Source of the DNA: Paraburkholderia elongata
GTDB taxonomy: Bacteria; Pseudomonadota; Gammaproteobacteria; Burkholderiales; Burkholderiaceae
Length of the DNA: 49,279 nucleotides
Assembly: GCF_013177735.1 (NCBI RefSeq)
Contig: NZ_WOEZ01000230.1
Location: 1-49,279 of the forward strand
Direction of reading: 5' to 3'
Shown: in pieces, positions 1-7,970 of the stretch
How the letters are laid out: each line of letters starts with the position of its first letter
How positions within the stretch are numbered: position 1 is the stretch's first letter
Made by a program: the position numbers and the translations under genes
The notes under the pieces: generated by a model
Databases searched by the model: none
What the model was told of the DNA's origin: nothing
The model's input: only the letters and a program-made list of their open reading frames with translations

Positions 1-90
1 TGGGACTACCTGAGCGACCGCATCTCATGCACCGATCAGATTCCCCTCCTGCCTCACCTCCTCGAACAACGCATCGTTCTGCCTGCTTGA
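1..90 (+). CDS. Possible C-terminal end of an unidentified protein (partial)
   Basis: Reading from base 1, a frame stays open for 29 codons to a TGA at 88-90. The encoded tail starts WDYLSDRISCTDQ and ends EQRIVLPA. Third codon positions lean towards G or C, though less strongly than in neighbouring genes. A hairpin followed by a T run begins about 20 bases after the stop, as expected for the end of a plus-strand gene. The family is not recognised and the fragment is too short to assign a function. It may belong to an element inserted next to guaA. A chance open frame remains quite possible. Confidence 0.3.
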   Translation, partial: WDYLSDRISCTDQIPLLPHLLEQRIVLPA

Positions 91-112
91 GCAGTACGCC
101 GACGCTCGCCCC

Positions 113-158
113 AGGTTATTGAGAAGTTACCATACCAGACAATAACCTCATGTTTTTT
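113..158 (+). terminator. Hairpin with following T run, possible terminator
   Basis: AGGTTATTG at 113-121 is the exact reverse complement of CAATAACCT at 140-148, giving a 9-bp stem with an 18-base loop. A run of six T residues follows at 153-158. It would terminate the possible plus-strand gene ending at 90. The long loop makes it weaker than a textbook terminator. A paired recombination site is an alternative reading. Confidence 0.4.
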
Positions 159-183
159 AAAGGAAAAACAGGGGGGAACCGGA

Positions 184-205
184 GCTCCCGGAACGACTTG
201 GGAGC
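184..205 (-). terminator. Weak hairpin just downstream of guaA
   Basis: GCTCCC at 184-189 pairs with GGGAGC at 200-205 (6-bp stem, 10-base loop), just past the guaA stop codon. Reading on the minus strand, a T-rich stretch appears only some 20 bases further on, so as an intrinsic terminator it is poor. Confidence 0.25.
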
Positions 206-213
206 AGTCTAAT

Positions 214-1797
214 TCATTCCCACTCGATCGTCGCTGGCGGCTTACCCGAGATGTCATACACCACCCGGTTAATCCCGCGCACTTCATTAATGATGCGGTT
301 CGACACATGCCCCAGCAACTCGTGCGGCAGATGCGCCCAATGCGCGGTCATGAAGTCCAGCGTCTGCACAGCGCGCAGCGCAACGACATACTCGTAAGTC
401 CGGCCATCGCCCATCACGCCAACGCTCTTCACCGGCAGGAACACCGCGAACGCCTGGCTCGTCAGGTCGTACCAAGACTTGCCGGTTTCCTTGTCGATGA
501 AGGTGCGCAGCGTCTCGATGAAAATCGCGTCCGCGCGACGCAGCAGATCGGCGAAATCACGGCGCACTTCGCCGAGAATCCGCACGCCGAGACCCGGGCC
601 CGGGAACGGGTGGCGATACACCATGGCCGGCGGCAAACCGAGCTTCACGCCAAGTTCGCGCACTTCGTCCTTGAACAGTTCACGCAGCGGCTCGAGCAGC
701 TTCAGATTCAGCGTCTCGGGCAGGCCGCCCACGTTGTGGTGGCTCTTGATGGTCTGCGTCGCCTTCTTGCCCTTGCCGGCCGATTCGATCACGTCCGGAT
801 AGATCGTGCCTTGCGCAAGCCACTTCGCATCGGTCAGCTTGTTGGCTTCGGTCTGGAACACTTCGACGAATTCCGCGCCGATGATCTTGCGCTTGGCTTC
901 CGGATCGGTCACGCCGGCCAGCTTCGACAGGAACACTTCGCTCGCGTCGACGTGGATCACCTTCACGCCGAGGTGATCGGCGAAAGTCGCCATCACCTGC
1001 TCGGCTTCGTTCAACCGCAAGAGGCCGTGATCGACGAACACGCAGGTCAACTGATCGCCGATCGCGCGGTGCAGCAGCGCCGCCGCCACCGACGAATCCA
1101 CGCCGCCCGACAAGCCCAGAATCACATGCTCGTTACCCACCTGCTCGCGAATCTTCGCGACGGCTTCGTCGATGTAGTGGCCCATTTCCCAGTCGGGCTG
1201 CGCACCGCAAATCTGCAGCACGAAGCGTTCGAGCATCGCGCGGCCTTGCACGGTGTGCGTCACTTCCGGGTGCCATTGCAGACCGTAGAAATGGCGCTTT
1301 TCGTCAGCCATCGCCGCGATCGGGCACGATTCCGTCGACGCCATCAACTGGAAGCCAGGCGGCATTTCCAGCACCTTGTCGCCGTGGCTCATCCACACCT
1401 TCAGCATGCCGTGACCTTCCGGCGTGGTGAAGTCGTTGATGCCTTCGAGCAGGCTCGTATGGTTGCGCGCACGCACTTCCGCGTAGCCGAATTCGCGCAA
1501 GTGGCCGATATCGACCTTGCCGCCGAGCTGCTCGGCCATCGCCTGCATGCCGTAGCAAATGCCCAGCACGGGCACGCCGAGTTCGAACACCGCTTGCGGC
1601 ACGCGCGGCGTATCCGTTTCGGTGACCGAGCTCGGGCCGCCGGAGAGGATCACGCCCTTCGGCGCGAAATCGCGAATGAACGACGCATCGACGTCGTACG
1701 GATGAATTTCCGAATACACGTTGGCTTCGCGAACGCGACGTGCAATCAGTTGGGTGACTTGCGAACCGAAGTCGAGGATCAGGATCTTGTCATGCAT
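214..1797 (-). CDS. guaA: GMP synthase (glutamine-hydrolysing)
   Basis: GuaA converts XMP to GMP using ATP and ammonia released from glutamine, the last step of guanine nucleotide synthesis in the cytosol. The 527-residue protein has the full architecture: an N-terminal class I glutamine amidotransferase with nucleophile Cys81 in GICYGMQ and His176/Glu178 in QWHPEV; an ATP pyrophosphatase domain with the P-loop SGGVDSS at 230-236; and the C-terminal dimerisation domain ending in the conserved PPATIEWE. I chose the ATG giving MHDKILILDFG because the family starts there; an in-frame start six codons upstream adds only unconserved residues. It is last in a minus-strand run after guaB and a membrane-protein gene, so the two GMP-pathway enzymes are probably co-transcribed. 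Its 3' end is a known integration site for genomic islands in other bacteria. Confidence 0.98.
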   Translation of the reverse strand: MHDKILILDFGSQVTQLIARRVREANVYSEIHPYDVDASFIRDFAPKGVILSGGPSSVTETDTPRVPQAVFELGVPVLGICYGMQAMAEQLGGKVDIGHLREFGYAEVRARNHTSLLEGINDFTTPEGHGMLKVWMSHGDKVLEMPPGFQLMASTESCPIAAMADEKRHFYGLQWHPEVTHTVQGRAMLERFVLQICGAQPDWEMGHYIDEAVAKIREQVGNEHVILGLSGGVDSSVAAALLHRAIGDQLTCVFVDHGLLRLNEAEQVMATFADHLGVKVIHVDASEVFLSKLAGVTDPEAKRKIIGAEFVEVFQTEANKLTDAKWLAQGTIYPDVIESAGKGKKATQTIKSHHNVGGLPETLNLKLLEPLRELFKDEVRELGVKLGLPPAMVYRHPFPGPGLGVRILGEVRRDFADLLRRADAIFIETLRTFIDKETGKSWYDLTSQAFAVFLPVKSVGVMGDGRTYEYVVALRAVQTLDFMTAHWAHLPHELLGHVSNRIINEVRGINRVVYDISGKPPATIEWE

Positions 1798-2003
1798 GGC
1801 AGCGGACGGAGTCAAAAGTGAACGGATACGGGATACCGCGCATGAAGCGCGGCGTTGAATTCAAAGCAGTCCACGTGGGGACGATCGAGCATGAAGCGGG
1901 ACGATGAAGCGTGCTGGACCAGCGGGCGCAGCAGGCACTCACCTGCTGCTGCGCGCACGAACGGAATCCGGTAGCTTCGGCAGGCGTTCTGGCGCTTGGC
2001 GCG

Positions 2004-2732
2004 TCAACCATGAAACGGCGGCCGGGGCGCACCAGGTGCGTCGGCAGCGGCGTTACGGGCGTCGTCGCGCGCGGCTGCAGTCTCGGCCCGTGCGGCGCGC
2101 TCAGATGCCGTCAGGCCCGGTTCGTCGACCACCGAATGAAGCGGCGCTGCCGAAACAGGACTTACGGGCTGTGTCACCGGCATAACAGGCTCGACGACCG
2201 GTTCCGCGCGATAGGCCGGAAAGCCCGCCGTCGCACGAGCGGAATCGCGTTTGTTGGCAGCGTCTTTGGCGGCATCTTTCGCAGCCTGCTTTTCGGCGCG
2301 CTCGGCGGCAGCGGCTTCACCCAGCCGCACCTTTTCACGCCGCCGCACCGCGCCCGACAGGCGCACACCACCCAGGCCGACCACCAGCAACACGACACCG
2401 GTCAGCACCGCGATGATTTGCCCGAAGCCAGTCAGCGCCGGCGTATGCAGCCCGAGCAGCCAGACCAGCATCAGCACGCCGGTCAGCCAGTTCACATGGC
2501 CGACGACCTTGGCAACCGTCGACGTCAGCGCGCCGTCGATCGACGCGTGCAAAGCGAGCCACGCGAGTCCGATCAGCGCCACGCCAAACCCCTGGCCGAC
2601 CAGAGCCGGCTGGGTTTGCACCAATAGCAGCGCGTTGTACAACGAAGTCCAGGGCGTCAGCAGAAACAGCAGACCGAACGCAAGCAGCAACAACGCATCG
2701 AGGATAAGTACAGCGCGCAGCAATGGCTTCAT
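2004..2732 (-). CDS. Small integral membrane protein of unknown function between guaB and guaA
   Basis: The 242-residue product has about four hydrophobic segments in its first 130 residues (about 5-25, 45-65, 80-97, 105-125). A highly charged Ala/Arg/Glu/Lys-rich stretch (about 130-165, with AAAAERAEKQAAKDAAKDAA) follows, then a low-complexity tail ending in PRPPFHG. The tail is probably cytosolic and partly helical or coiled. No catalytic motif is visible and I do not recognise a characterised family. It starts six bases after the guaB stop, so it is probably co-transcribed with guaB and translationally linked. About 200 non-coding bases separate it from guaA; they contain three copies of the octamer ATGAAGCG but no clear signal. 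A role in nucleotide metabolism cannot be inferred from position alone. Confidence 0.82.
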   Translation of the reverse strand: MKPLLRAVLILDALLLLAFGLLFLLTPWTSLYNALLLVQTQPALVGQGFGVALIGLAWLALHASIDGALTSTVAKVVGHVNWLTGVLMLVWLLGLHTPALTGFGQIIAVLTGVVLLVVGLGGVRLSGAVRRREKVRLGEAAAAERAEKQAAKDAAKDAANKRDSARATAGFPAYRAEPVVEPVMPVTQPVSPVSAAPLHSVVDEPGLTASERAARAETAAARDDARNAAADAPGAPRPPFHG

Positions 2733-2738
2733 TGGCGA

Positions 2739-4199
2739 TTAATCCACGTGGTAGTTGGGCGCTTCCTTGGTGATCTGCACGTCATGCACATGCGACTCGC
2801 GCAAGCCCGCGCCCGTGATCTGCACGAACTCGGCCTTGTCGTTCATCTCCGAGATCGTGCGGCAACCGCAGTAGCCCATGCTGGCGCGCACGCCGCCGAT
2901 CAACTGGAACAGGATCGCGTTGACCGAGCCCTTATAGGCGACGCGGCCTTCGATACCTTCCGGCACCAGCTTGTCGATGTTCGCGGAGTTGTCCTGGAAG
3001 TAGCGGTCTGCGGCGCCGTCTTTCATCGCGCCGACCGAGCCCATGCCACGGTACGACTTGTACTGGCGGCCCTGGAACAGGAACACGTCGCCCGGCGCTT
3101 CTTCTGTGCCGGCGAACATGCTGCCCATCATCACGGAATTCGCGCCGGCGGCCAGCGCCTTGCTGACGTCGCCCGAGAAACGCACACCGCCGTCGGCGAT
3201 GACCGGCACACCCGTGCCCTTCAGCGCTTCCGACACGTTCGAGATCGCGGTGACTTGCGGCACACCCACGCCGGCAACGATCCGCGTCGTGCAGATCGAG
3301 CCCGGGCCGATACCGACCTTCACGCCGTCTGCGCCGTATTCGACGAGCGCCTTGGCCGCCGCAGCGGTGGCGATGTTGCCGCCGATCACTTCGACATGCG
3401 GGAAGTTCTGCTTGACCCACTTGACGCGCTCGAGCACGCCCTTGCTATGACCGTGCGCGGTATCGACGACGATCACGTCGACGCCCGCCTGCACCAGCAG
3501 CGCCACGCGCTCTTCGTTGTCTTCGCCCACGCCGACCGCCGCGCCTGCGCGCAGCTTGCCGTGTTCGTCTTTACACGCGTCCGGGTGTTCGGTTTGCTTG
3601 GTGATGTCCTTGACGGTCATCAGGCCGCGCAGTTCGAATGCGTCGTTGATGACCAGTACGCGCTCGAGGCGATGGCTGTGCATCAGCGCCTTGGCTTCGG
3701 CGAGCGGCGTGCCTTCCTTGACGGTGACGAGGCGCTCGCGCGGCGTCATGATGTTGCGCACCGGCTCGTCCAAACGCTCTTCGAAGCGCAAGTCACGGTT
3801 CGTGACGATACCGATCAGTTGCGCGCCTTCGACGACCGGGAAGCCCGAAATGCCATGCTGGCGTGACAGCGCGATGACGTCGCGCACCTTCATTTGCGGC
3901 GGCACGGTGATCGGATCGCGCACGACGCCCGATTCGAAGCGCTTGACCTTGGCAACTTCACGCGCCTGTTCGGCCGGCGTGAGATTCTTGTGGATGATGC
4001 CCACGCCACCCATTTGCGCCATCGCGATCGCGAGACGGGCTTCGGTGACGGTGTCCATGGCGGCGGACACGAGCGGCATATTCAGGGAGATGTTGCGGGT
4101 CAGCCGGGTCTTGAGGCTGGTGTCGCGCGGCAGAACATCGGAGAAAGCCGGGACGAGGAGCACGTCATCGAACGTGAGTGCTGTTTGGATCAGACGCAT
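2739..4199 (-). CDS. guaB: IMP dehydrogenase
   Basis: GuaB oxidises IMP to XMP with NAD+, the rate-limiting step of GMP synthesis. The 486-residue protein has the normal bacterial length. It is a TIM barrel interrupted by a CBS-domain pair at about 94-210. The catalytic loop GIGPGSICTTR carries Cys303, which forms the covalent XMP intermediate. The C-terminal flap and the NAD/IMP-binding GGVRFSGD and MMGSMFAGTEEAPG segments are also present. The CBS pair usually makes the enzyme sensitive to adenine/guanine nucleotide ratio. It is first in the guaB-membrane protein-guaA run and has a good promoter directly upstream. Confidence 0.98.
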   Translation of the reverse strand: MRLIQTALTFDDVLLVPAFSDVLPRDTSLKTRLTRNISLNMPLVSAAMDTVTEARLAIAMAQMGGVGIIHKNLTPAEQAREVAKVKRFESGVVRDPITVPPQMKVRDVIALSRQHGISGFPVVEGAQLIGIVTNRDLRFEERLDEPVRNIMTPRERLVTVKEGTPLAEAKALMHSHRLERVLVINDAFELRGLMTVKDITKQTEHPDACKDEHGKLRAGAAVGVGEDNEERVALLVQAGVDVIVVDTAHGHSKGVLERVKWVKQNFPHVEVIGGNIATAAAAKALVEYGADGVKVGIGPGSICTTRIVAGVGVPQVTAISNVSEALKGTGVPVIADGGVRFSGDVSKALAAGANSVMMGSMFAGTEEAPGDVFLFQGRQYKSYRGMGSVGAMKDGAADRYFQDNSANIDKLVPEGIEGRVAYKGSVNAILFQLIGGVRASMGYCGCRTISEMNDKAEFVQITGAGLRESHVHDVQITKEAPNYHVD

Positions 4200-4558
4200 G
4201 GCAAATCCTATAGGCGCAAAAGCGAATTATACGCGATACCTCCCCGGTTTTCACTGCACTAACAGCAGCTTAGCGAATTTCAGGGAATTTTTTTCGTGAC
4301 TTCGGGCCCTTCGATTTCGCTTCCCGGTTCGCCTCGGGTTCGATCCGGTTTCGTTTGCGCGTTCGGGTGCATGGAGGTGCCGCCCGGTTCGAGCGTGGGC
4401 AATTCGGAGGGCTTCCACGCCACCGAGCCACCGCGCGGAAGTTAAAAGGCGCCTGAACAGGCCGGATAAAACCGCTGGAATGCAGAATCAAACAAGACAC
4501 CCTGCCCGCCCAACGGCTATTCTGCCGACCATTCCAGCTTTTCTTGCAGGGGCAGTCG
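4200..4558. other. Intergenic region between guaB and the broken EamA gene
   Basis: This 359-base divergent region holds the guaB promoter at its left end. On the plus strand, AAGACA (4494-4499) and TATTCT (4518-4523) with an 18-base spacer form a possible promoter for the transporter gene. A Shine-Dalgarno AGGGG sits six bases before its ATG. The middle part shows no gene with plausible codon use. Confidence 0.5.
4226..4254 (-). promoter_or_regulatory. Sigma70-type promoter of guaB
   Basis: On the minus strand a perfect -10 TATAAT (4226-4231) lies 17 bases downstream of GTGAAA (4249-4254), which matches the -35 consensus at four of six positions. Transcription would start about 20 bases ahead of the guaB ATG. 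I saw no PurR-like operator. Confidence 0.7.
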
Positions 4559-5538
4559 ATGCAGCGCGGTGTGGCATATGGAGTAATGGCCGGGGCCTTA
4601 TGGGGCATGGTGTTTCTGGTGCCGCGCGTGCTGCCAGATTTTTCGCCGCTGCTGCTGAGCGCCGGCCGCTACACGATGTACGGCATCGTCTCGCTGGCCG
4701 CCGCGCTGCCGATGGCGCGTTCGCTGGTCAAACGCCTGACCCGCGAAGATCTCGGCGCACTGGTCAAACTGGCCTTGGCCGGCAACCTGCTCTACTACCT
4801 GCTGCTGACCGCAGCCGTCCATATGATCGGCATCGCACCGGCATCGCTAATCGTCGGCGTGCTGCCGGTCACGGTGACGCTGCTCGGCCGGCGCGATCAT
4901 GGCGCGGTGCCGCTCGCCCGCCTCGTATGGCCGCTTTCGCTGGTGGTGGCCGGCATCGCCTGCATCAACATCGACGTCTTTACGGTAGCTGACAGCACGC
5001 CAGTGAGTATCGCGACGAAATTCCTCGGCCTCGCCTGCGCGATCGGCGCACTCGCCTGCTGGACCTGGTTCGCGGTCGAAAACGCCCGCTATCTGCAGCG
5101 CCAGACGCATTTCAGCGGCAATGAGTGGTCGGTGCTGTGGGGTGTGGTGACTGGCGCGCTCGGCGCGGGATTGTGGCTGGTGTGGTCGCTGTCATGCCGT
5201 CTGGCAGCCTGCAGGGGGCGCTTAGCGACGAGCGCTGGCACACCTTCTGGATGCTGAATCTGGGCCTCGCAACCGGCGCGTCATGGCTCGGCAACGGGCT
5301 GTGGAATGCCGCGTCGAAACGGCTGCCGCTCACCCTGTCCGGCCAGATGATCGTGTTCGAGACGCTATTCGCGCTGCTCTACGCGTTCATCTACGACCAG
5401 CGCCTGCCGCGCCCGCTGGAAACCGCGGCGATCCTGCTACTGGTGGCAGGGGTGTGTTGGTCCGTGCGCCAGCATGCGGACGACGATGCGTCCGGCGCGG
5501 CATCGATTGAGGAAAAGGCGCAGCCTTCGGTGCATTGA
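4559..5538 (+). pseudogene. DMT/EamA-family membrane transporter, interrupted by a frameshift
   Basis: EamA proteins are ten-helix inner-membrane exporters of small metabolites. The frame from the ATG at 4559 reads hydrophobic helices from MQRGVAYGVMAGALWG to GALGAGLWLVW, then turns into nonsense and stops at 5257. The rest of the family pattern continues in the next frame from about 5190 (SDERWHTFWMLN, GNGLWNAASKRLPLTLSG, FETLFALLYAFIY) to the stop at 5538. Joined, the two parts give about 330 residues, the normal size. The shift fits a loss of one base (or gain of two) between about 5165 and 5200. There is no other lesion, so it may be a recent mutation, a sequencing error or, less likely, programmed frameshifting. 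No long homopolymer marks the site. The substrate is unknown. The ATG at 4559 has AGGGG six bases upstream, better than the TTG five codons earlier. Confidence 0.85.
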
Positions 5539-5590
5539 GACGAGGCACCCTCGGCGCCGCCGTCCGCCACAGCAACAAAACAAGACGCGC

Positions 5591-5923
5591 TCAACGCGAA
5601 TCCTTGTTCTGCCAGCGGCGCCCTTCGATCGAGCCCGCCTTGCGGGTTTTCTCGACGCGCCGTTGACGCGAGAGCTTCGGATCCACCAACAGGGGCCGGT
5701 AAATCTCGACGCGATCGTGGTCGGAGAGTACCGTATCCAACGGCTTGAGCTTGCCAAACACGCCGACCTTCTGCGTGCCCAGATCGATCTGCGGATAGCG
5801 CTGCAAGATGCCGCTCGCGTCGAGCGCCTGCTGCAGCGTGGCGCCTTCCGGCAATTCCACGGCGATCAGCGTCTGCTCATCAGCGAGCGCGTAGCAGACT
5901 TCAATCGACAAGCGCGCGCTCAT
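5591..5923 (-). CDS. rnfH: RnfH family protein (ubiquitin-like fold)
   Basis: RnfH is a small beta-grasp protein of unclear biochemical role. Its name comes from association with rnf electron-transport genes in some bacteria. The 110-residue product has the family core: an N-terminal IEVCYALADEQ strand, a VELPEGATLQQALDASG helix region, VGVFGKL and the DRVEIYRPLLVDPK motif near the end of the domain. It is followed by a basic tail. Its ATG overlaps the ratA stop codon by four bases (ATGA), so the two genes are almost certainly co-transcribed and translationally coupled. The ratA-rnfH pair beside smpB is a widely conserved arrangement in beta- and gammaproteobacteria. Confidence 0.88.
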   Translation of the reverse strand: MSARLSIEVCYALADEQTLIAVELPEGATLQQALDASGILQRYPQIDLGTQKVGVFGKLKPLDTVLSDHDRVEIYRPLLVDPKLSRQRRVEKTRKAGSIEGRRWQNKDSR

Positions 5924-6357
5924 GCCTTACCGTAGCGCTGATCGGCGCGCTTCACGAACGATTCGACGAAGGTGTTGGCGATGTGGCTAAACACCGGTCC
6001 AATGATCTTCTCGAGAATGATGTTGGTGAATTCGTAGTGCAACGCGAATTCGATCTTGCAAGCATCCGCGCGCAACGGCGTAAAACGCCAGAAGCCGGTG
6101 AATTTGCGAAATGGGCCGTCCGCGAATTCCATATCGATGCGCGTGGGCCGCTCCATGGTGTTATGCGTAGCGAAATGCTGCTTGATGCCCTTGAAGTTGA
6201 TATCGATCTTCGCCTCCATGCCGGTTTCGTCCTGGCAGCGGATTTCGACGCCCCCGCACCAAGGCAGGAAGTTGGGGTAATCGGCGACGTCGGTAACGAG
6301 GTCGAACATCTGTTCCGCCGAATGGCGGATCAACACGGTTTTCTGGACATCTGCCAT
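5920..6357 (-). CDS. ratA: RatA/Coq10-like START-domain protein
   Basis: The 145-residue product is a polyketide cyclase/START-fold protein of the Coq10 type. In E. coli the homologue RatA was reported to block 70S ribosome assembly. The same fold is the ubiquinone-binding Coq10 in mitochondria, so its true role is debated. Visible family features are the N-terminal VLIRHSAEQMFDLVTDVADYP segment, the FLPWCGG motif, FKGIKQHF, and the C-terminal amphipathic helix with HIANTFVESFVKRA. I chose the start MADVQKT because the seven preceding residues are not conserved. It is the first gene of the ratA-rnfH pair, divergent from smpB with about 100 bases between. Confidence 0.88.
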   Translation of the reverse strand: MADVQKTVLIRHSAEQMFDLVTDVADYPNFLPWCGGVEIRCQDETGMEAKIDINFKGIKQHFATHNTMERPTRIDMEFADGPFRKFTGFWRFTPLRADACKIEFALHYEFTNIILEKIIGPVFSHIANTFVESFVKRADQRYGKA

Positions 6358-6418
6358 AGATTGAACAGCGCGTGGCAAGGGTGGACAAGCGCCGCGGGCT
6401 TTCCTTGCCCCGCTTTGC

Positions 6419-6424
6419 TAAAAT
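6419..6424 (+). promoter_or_regulatory. Possible -10 element for smpB
   Basis: TAAAAT lies 33 bases upstream of the smpB ATG in an otherwise GC-rich ratA-smpB gap. No convincing -35 is present at the right distance, so support is weak. Confidence 0.35.
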
Positions 6425-6457
6425 CGTGATTTTAAACGAGTTGGGCACTTTCCATTC

Positions 6458-6904
6458 ATGAGCATCATCGACAACAGAAAAGCCTTCTACGACTACTCAG
6501 TCGAAGAACGCTATGAAGCAGGGCTCGTGCTCGAAGGATGGGAGGTCAAGGCGCTGCGCGCCGGGCGCGGCCAGATCAAGGAAGGTTACGTGGTGATCCG
6601 CGATAACGAACTGTTCCTGATCGGCACGCACATCAGCCCGCTGCCCGAAGCCTCGACCCACATCCACCCGGACCCGGTGCGCACGCGCAAGCTGCTGCTG
6701 CATAGCGAGGAAATCAGCAAACTGATCGGCAAAGTCGAGCAGCGCGGCTACACGCTCGTGCCGCTGAACTTCCATTACAAAGGCGGCCGGGTCAAATGCG
6801 AAATTGGGCTGGCCAAGGGTAAGAAGCAGCATGACAAGCGCGAGACCGAAAAGAAGCGCGACTGGGAACGCGAGAAGGCGCGTCTGATGCGCTCGCCGTC
6901 GTGA
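6458..6904 (+). CDS. smpB: SsrA-binding protein SmpB
   Basis: SmpB binds tmRNA and brings it to stalled ribosomes for trans-translation. The 148-residue product begins with MSIIDNRKAFYDYSVEERYEAG, the conserved first strand of the OB fold. It continues with the GWEVKALRAGRGQIKEGYV core, the LNFHYKGGRVKCEIGLAKGKK region, and the basic helical C-terminal tail KKQHDKRETEKKRDWER that enters the ribosomal mRNA channel. Length and motifs are standard. The gene stands alone on the plus strand, with a strong bidirectional terminator directly after the stop. No ssrA gene was seen in this window. Confidence 0.97.
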   Translation: MSIIDNRKAFYDYSVEERYEAGLVLEGWEVKALRAGRGQIKEGYVVIRDNELFLIGTHISPLPEASTHIHPDPVRTRKLLLHSEEISKLIGKVEQRGYTLVPLNFHYKGGRVKCEIGLAKGKKQHDKRETEKKRDWEREKARLMRSPS

Positions 6905-6920
6905 TCGTGGCAATTCAACG

Positions 6921-6953
6921 AAAAATGGCCCGCTGATTTTGCGGGCCATTTTT
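6921..6953. terminator. Bidirectional intrinsic terminator between smpB and the SPFH gene
   Basis: AATGGCCCGC and GCGGGCCATT form a perfect stem around the loop TGATTTT. An A run on the left and a T run on the right extend the stem, so the structure has a U tract in both directions. It separates two convergent genes. Confidence 0.92.
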
Positions 6954-6974
6954 TCGGCAAGAAAAAAACCTGAA

Positions 6975-7907
6975 TCAGCGCGCTTCGGTCGCGCCCTTCC
7001 CCTTGTTCACGATCGTCAGCGCCGACGCGATCATCGAACTCATATCCGCCAGATTGCCCGGCACGATCAGCGTAGTGCCCTGCTTTGCTAGGTTACCGAA
7101 CGCGTTCACATACTGCTCGGCCACCTTGAGGTTCACTGCTTCCATCCCGCCGTTCGACTGGATTGCCGCAGCGATCTTCTGAATCGCCTGTGAGTTAGCC
7201 TCAGCCACCGCCAGAATCGCCGACGCCTGCCCCTGCGCCTGATTGATCGCCGCCTGCCGTTCGCCTTCCGACTTCTGGATCGCCGCCTCGCGGCCGCCGG
7301 ACGCGATATTGATCTGCTCCTGCTTACGCCCTTCGGATGCCGCAATCAGCGCACGCTTCTCGCGCTCGGCGGTGATCTGCGCCTGCATTGCGTGAAGAAT
7401 TTCCTTGGGCGGCGTCAGGTCCTTGATCTCGTAGCGCAACACCTTGACGCCCCAGTTCGACGCTGCTTCGTCGAGCGACGACACGATGCTGTGATTGATG
7501 AAGTCGCGCTCTTCGAAAGTCTTGTCGAGTTCGAGTTTGCCGATCACAGAACGCAGCGTGGTCTGCGATAACTGCGTAATCGCGAACACGAAGTTGCTCG
7601 AGCCATACGATGCCTTCATGGGATCGGTGACCTGGAAATACAGCACGCCATCCACCTGCAATTGCGTGTTGTCGCGCGTAATACACACCTGGCTCGGCAC
7701 TTCGAGCGGGATTTCCTTGAGGATGTGCTTGTACGCGATCCGGTCAACGAACGGAAACGCGAAGCTCAAGCCCGGGGTCAGCGTACGGTGATAGCGGCCG
7801 AGCCGCTCCAGCACCCACGCATGCTGCTGCGGCACGATCTTGAGCGTCTGTGCCGCCAGCACGATCACGATAATCAGAAGCACCGCCCCGACGATGGTTG
7901 AGTCCAT
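6975..7907 (-). CDS. SPFH/band 7 membrane protein (stomatin/QmcA-like)
   Basis: The 310-residue product is a stomatin-type scaffold protein. It has one N-terminal membrane anchor (about 4-22, VGAVLLIIVIVLAAQTL) followed by a band 7 domain. Characteristic stretches are PQQHAWVLERLGRYHRTLTPGL, ITRDNTQLQVDGVLYFQVTD and SSLDEAASNWGVKVLRYEIK. A long Ala/Glu/Gln coiled coil follows (about 185-260, with EREKRALIAASEGRKQ), then a short hydrophobic end. Such proteins form ring-like oligomers and often sit in functional membrane microdomains; the E. coli homologue is QmcA. It follows an NfeD-family gene 63 bases upstream, the usual partner, so the two probably form one transcript. The client proteins are unknown. 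Confidence 0.92.
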   Translation of the reverse strand: MDSTIVGAVLLIIVIVLAAQTLKIVPQQHAWVLERLGRYHRTLTPGLSFAFPFVDRIAYKHILKEIPLEVPSQVCITRDNTQLQVDGVLYFQVTDPMKASYGSSNFVFAITQLSQTTLRSVIGKLELDKTFEERDFINHSIVSSLDEAASNWGVKVLRYEIKDLTPPKEILHAMQAQITAEREKRALIAASEGRKQEQINIASGGREAAIQKSEGERQAAINQAQGQASAILAVAEANSQAIQKIAAAIQSNGGMEAVNLKVAEQYVNAFGNLAKQGTTLIVPGNLADMSSMIASALTIVNKGKGATEAR

Positions 7908-7970
7908 TACTGCCCTCCGGTCCTTAGTTCGAATAGTTGTGCGTGGTTCTGTGCACGCGTTGGTGCGAGT

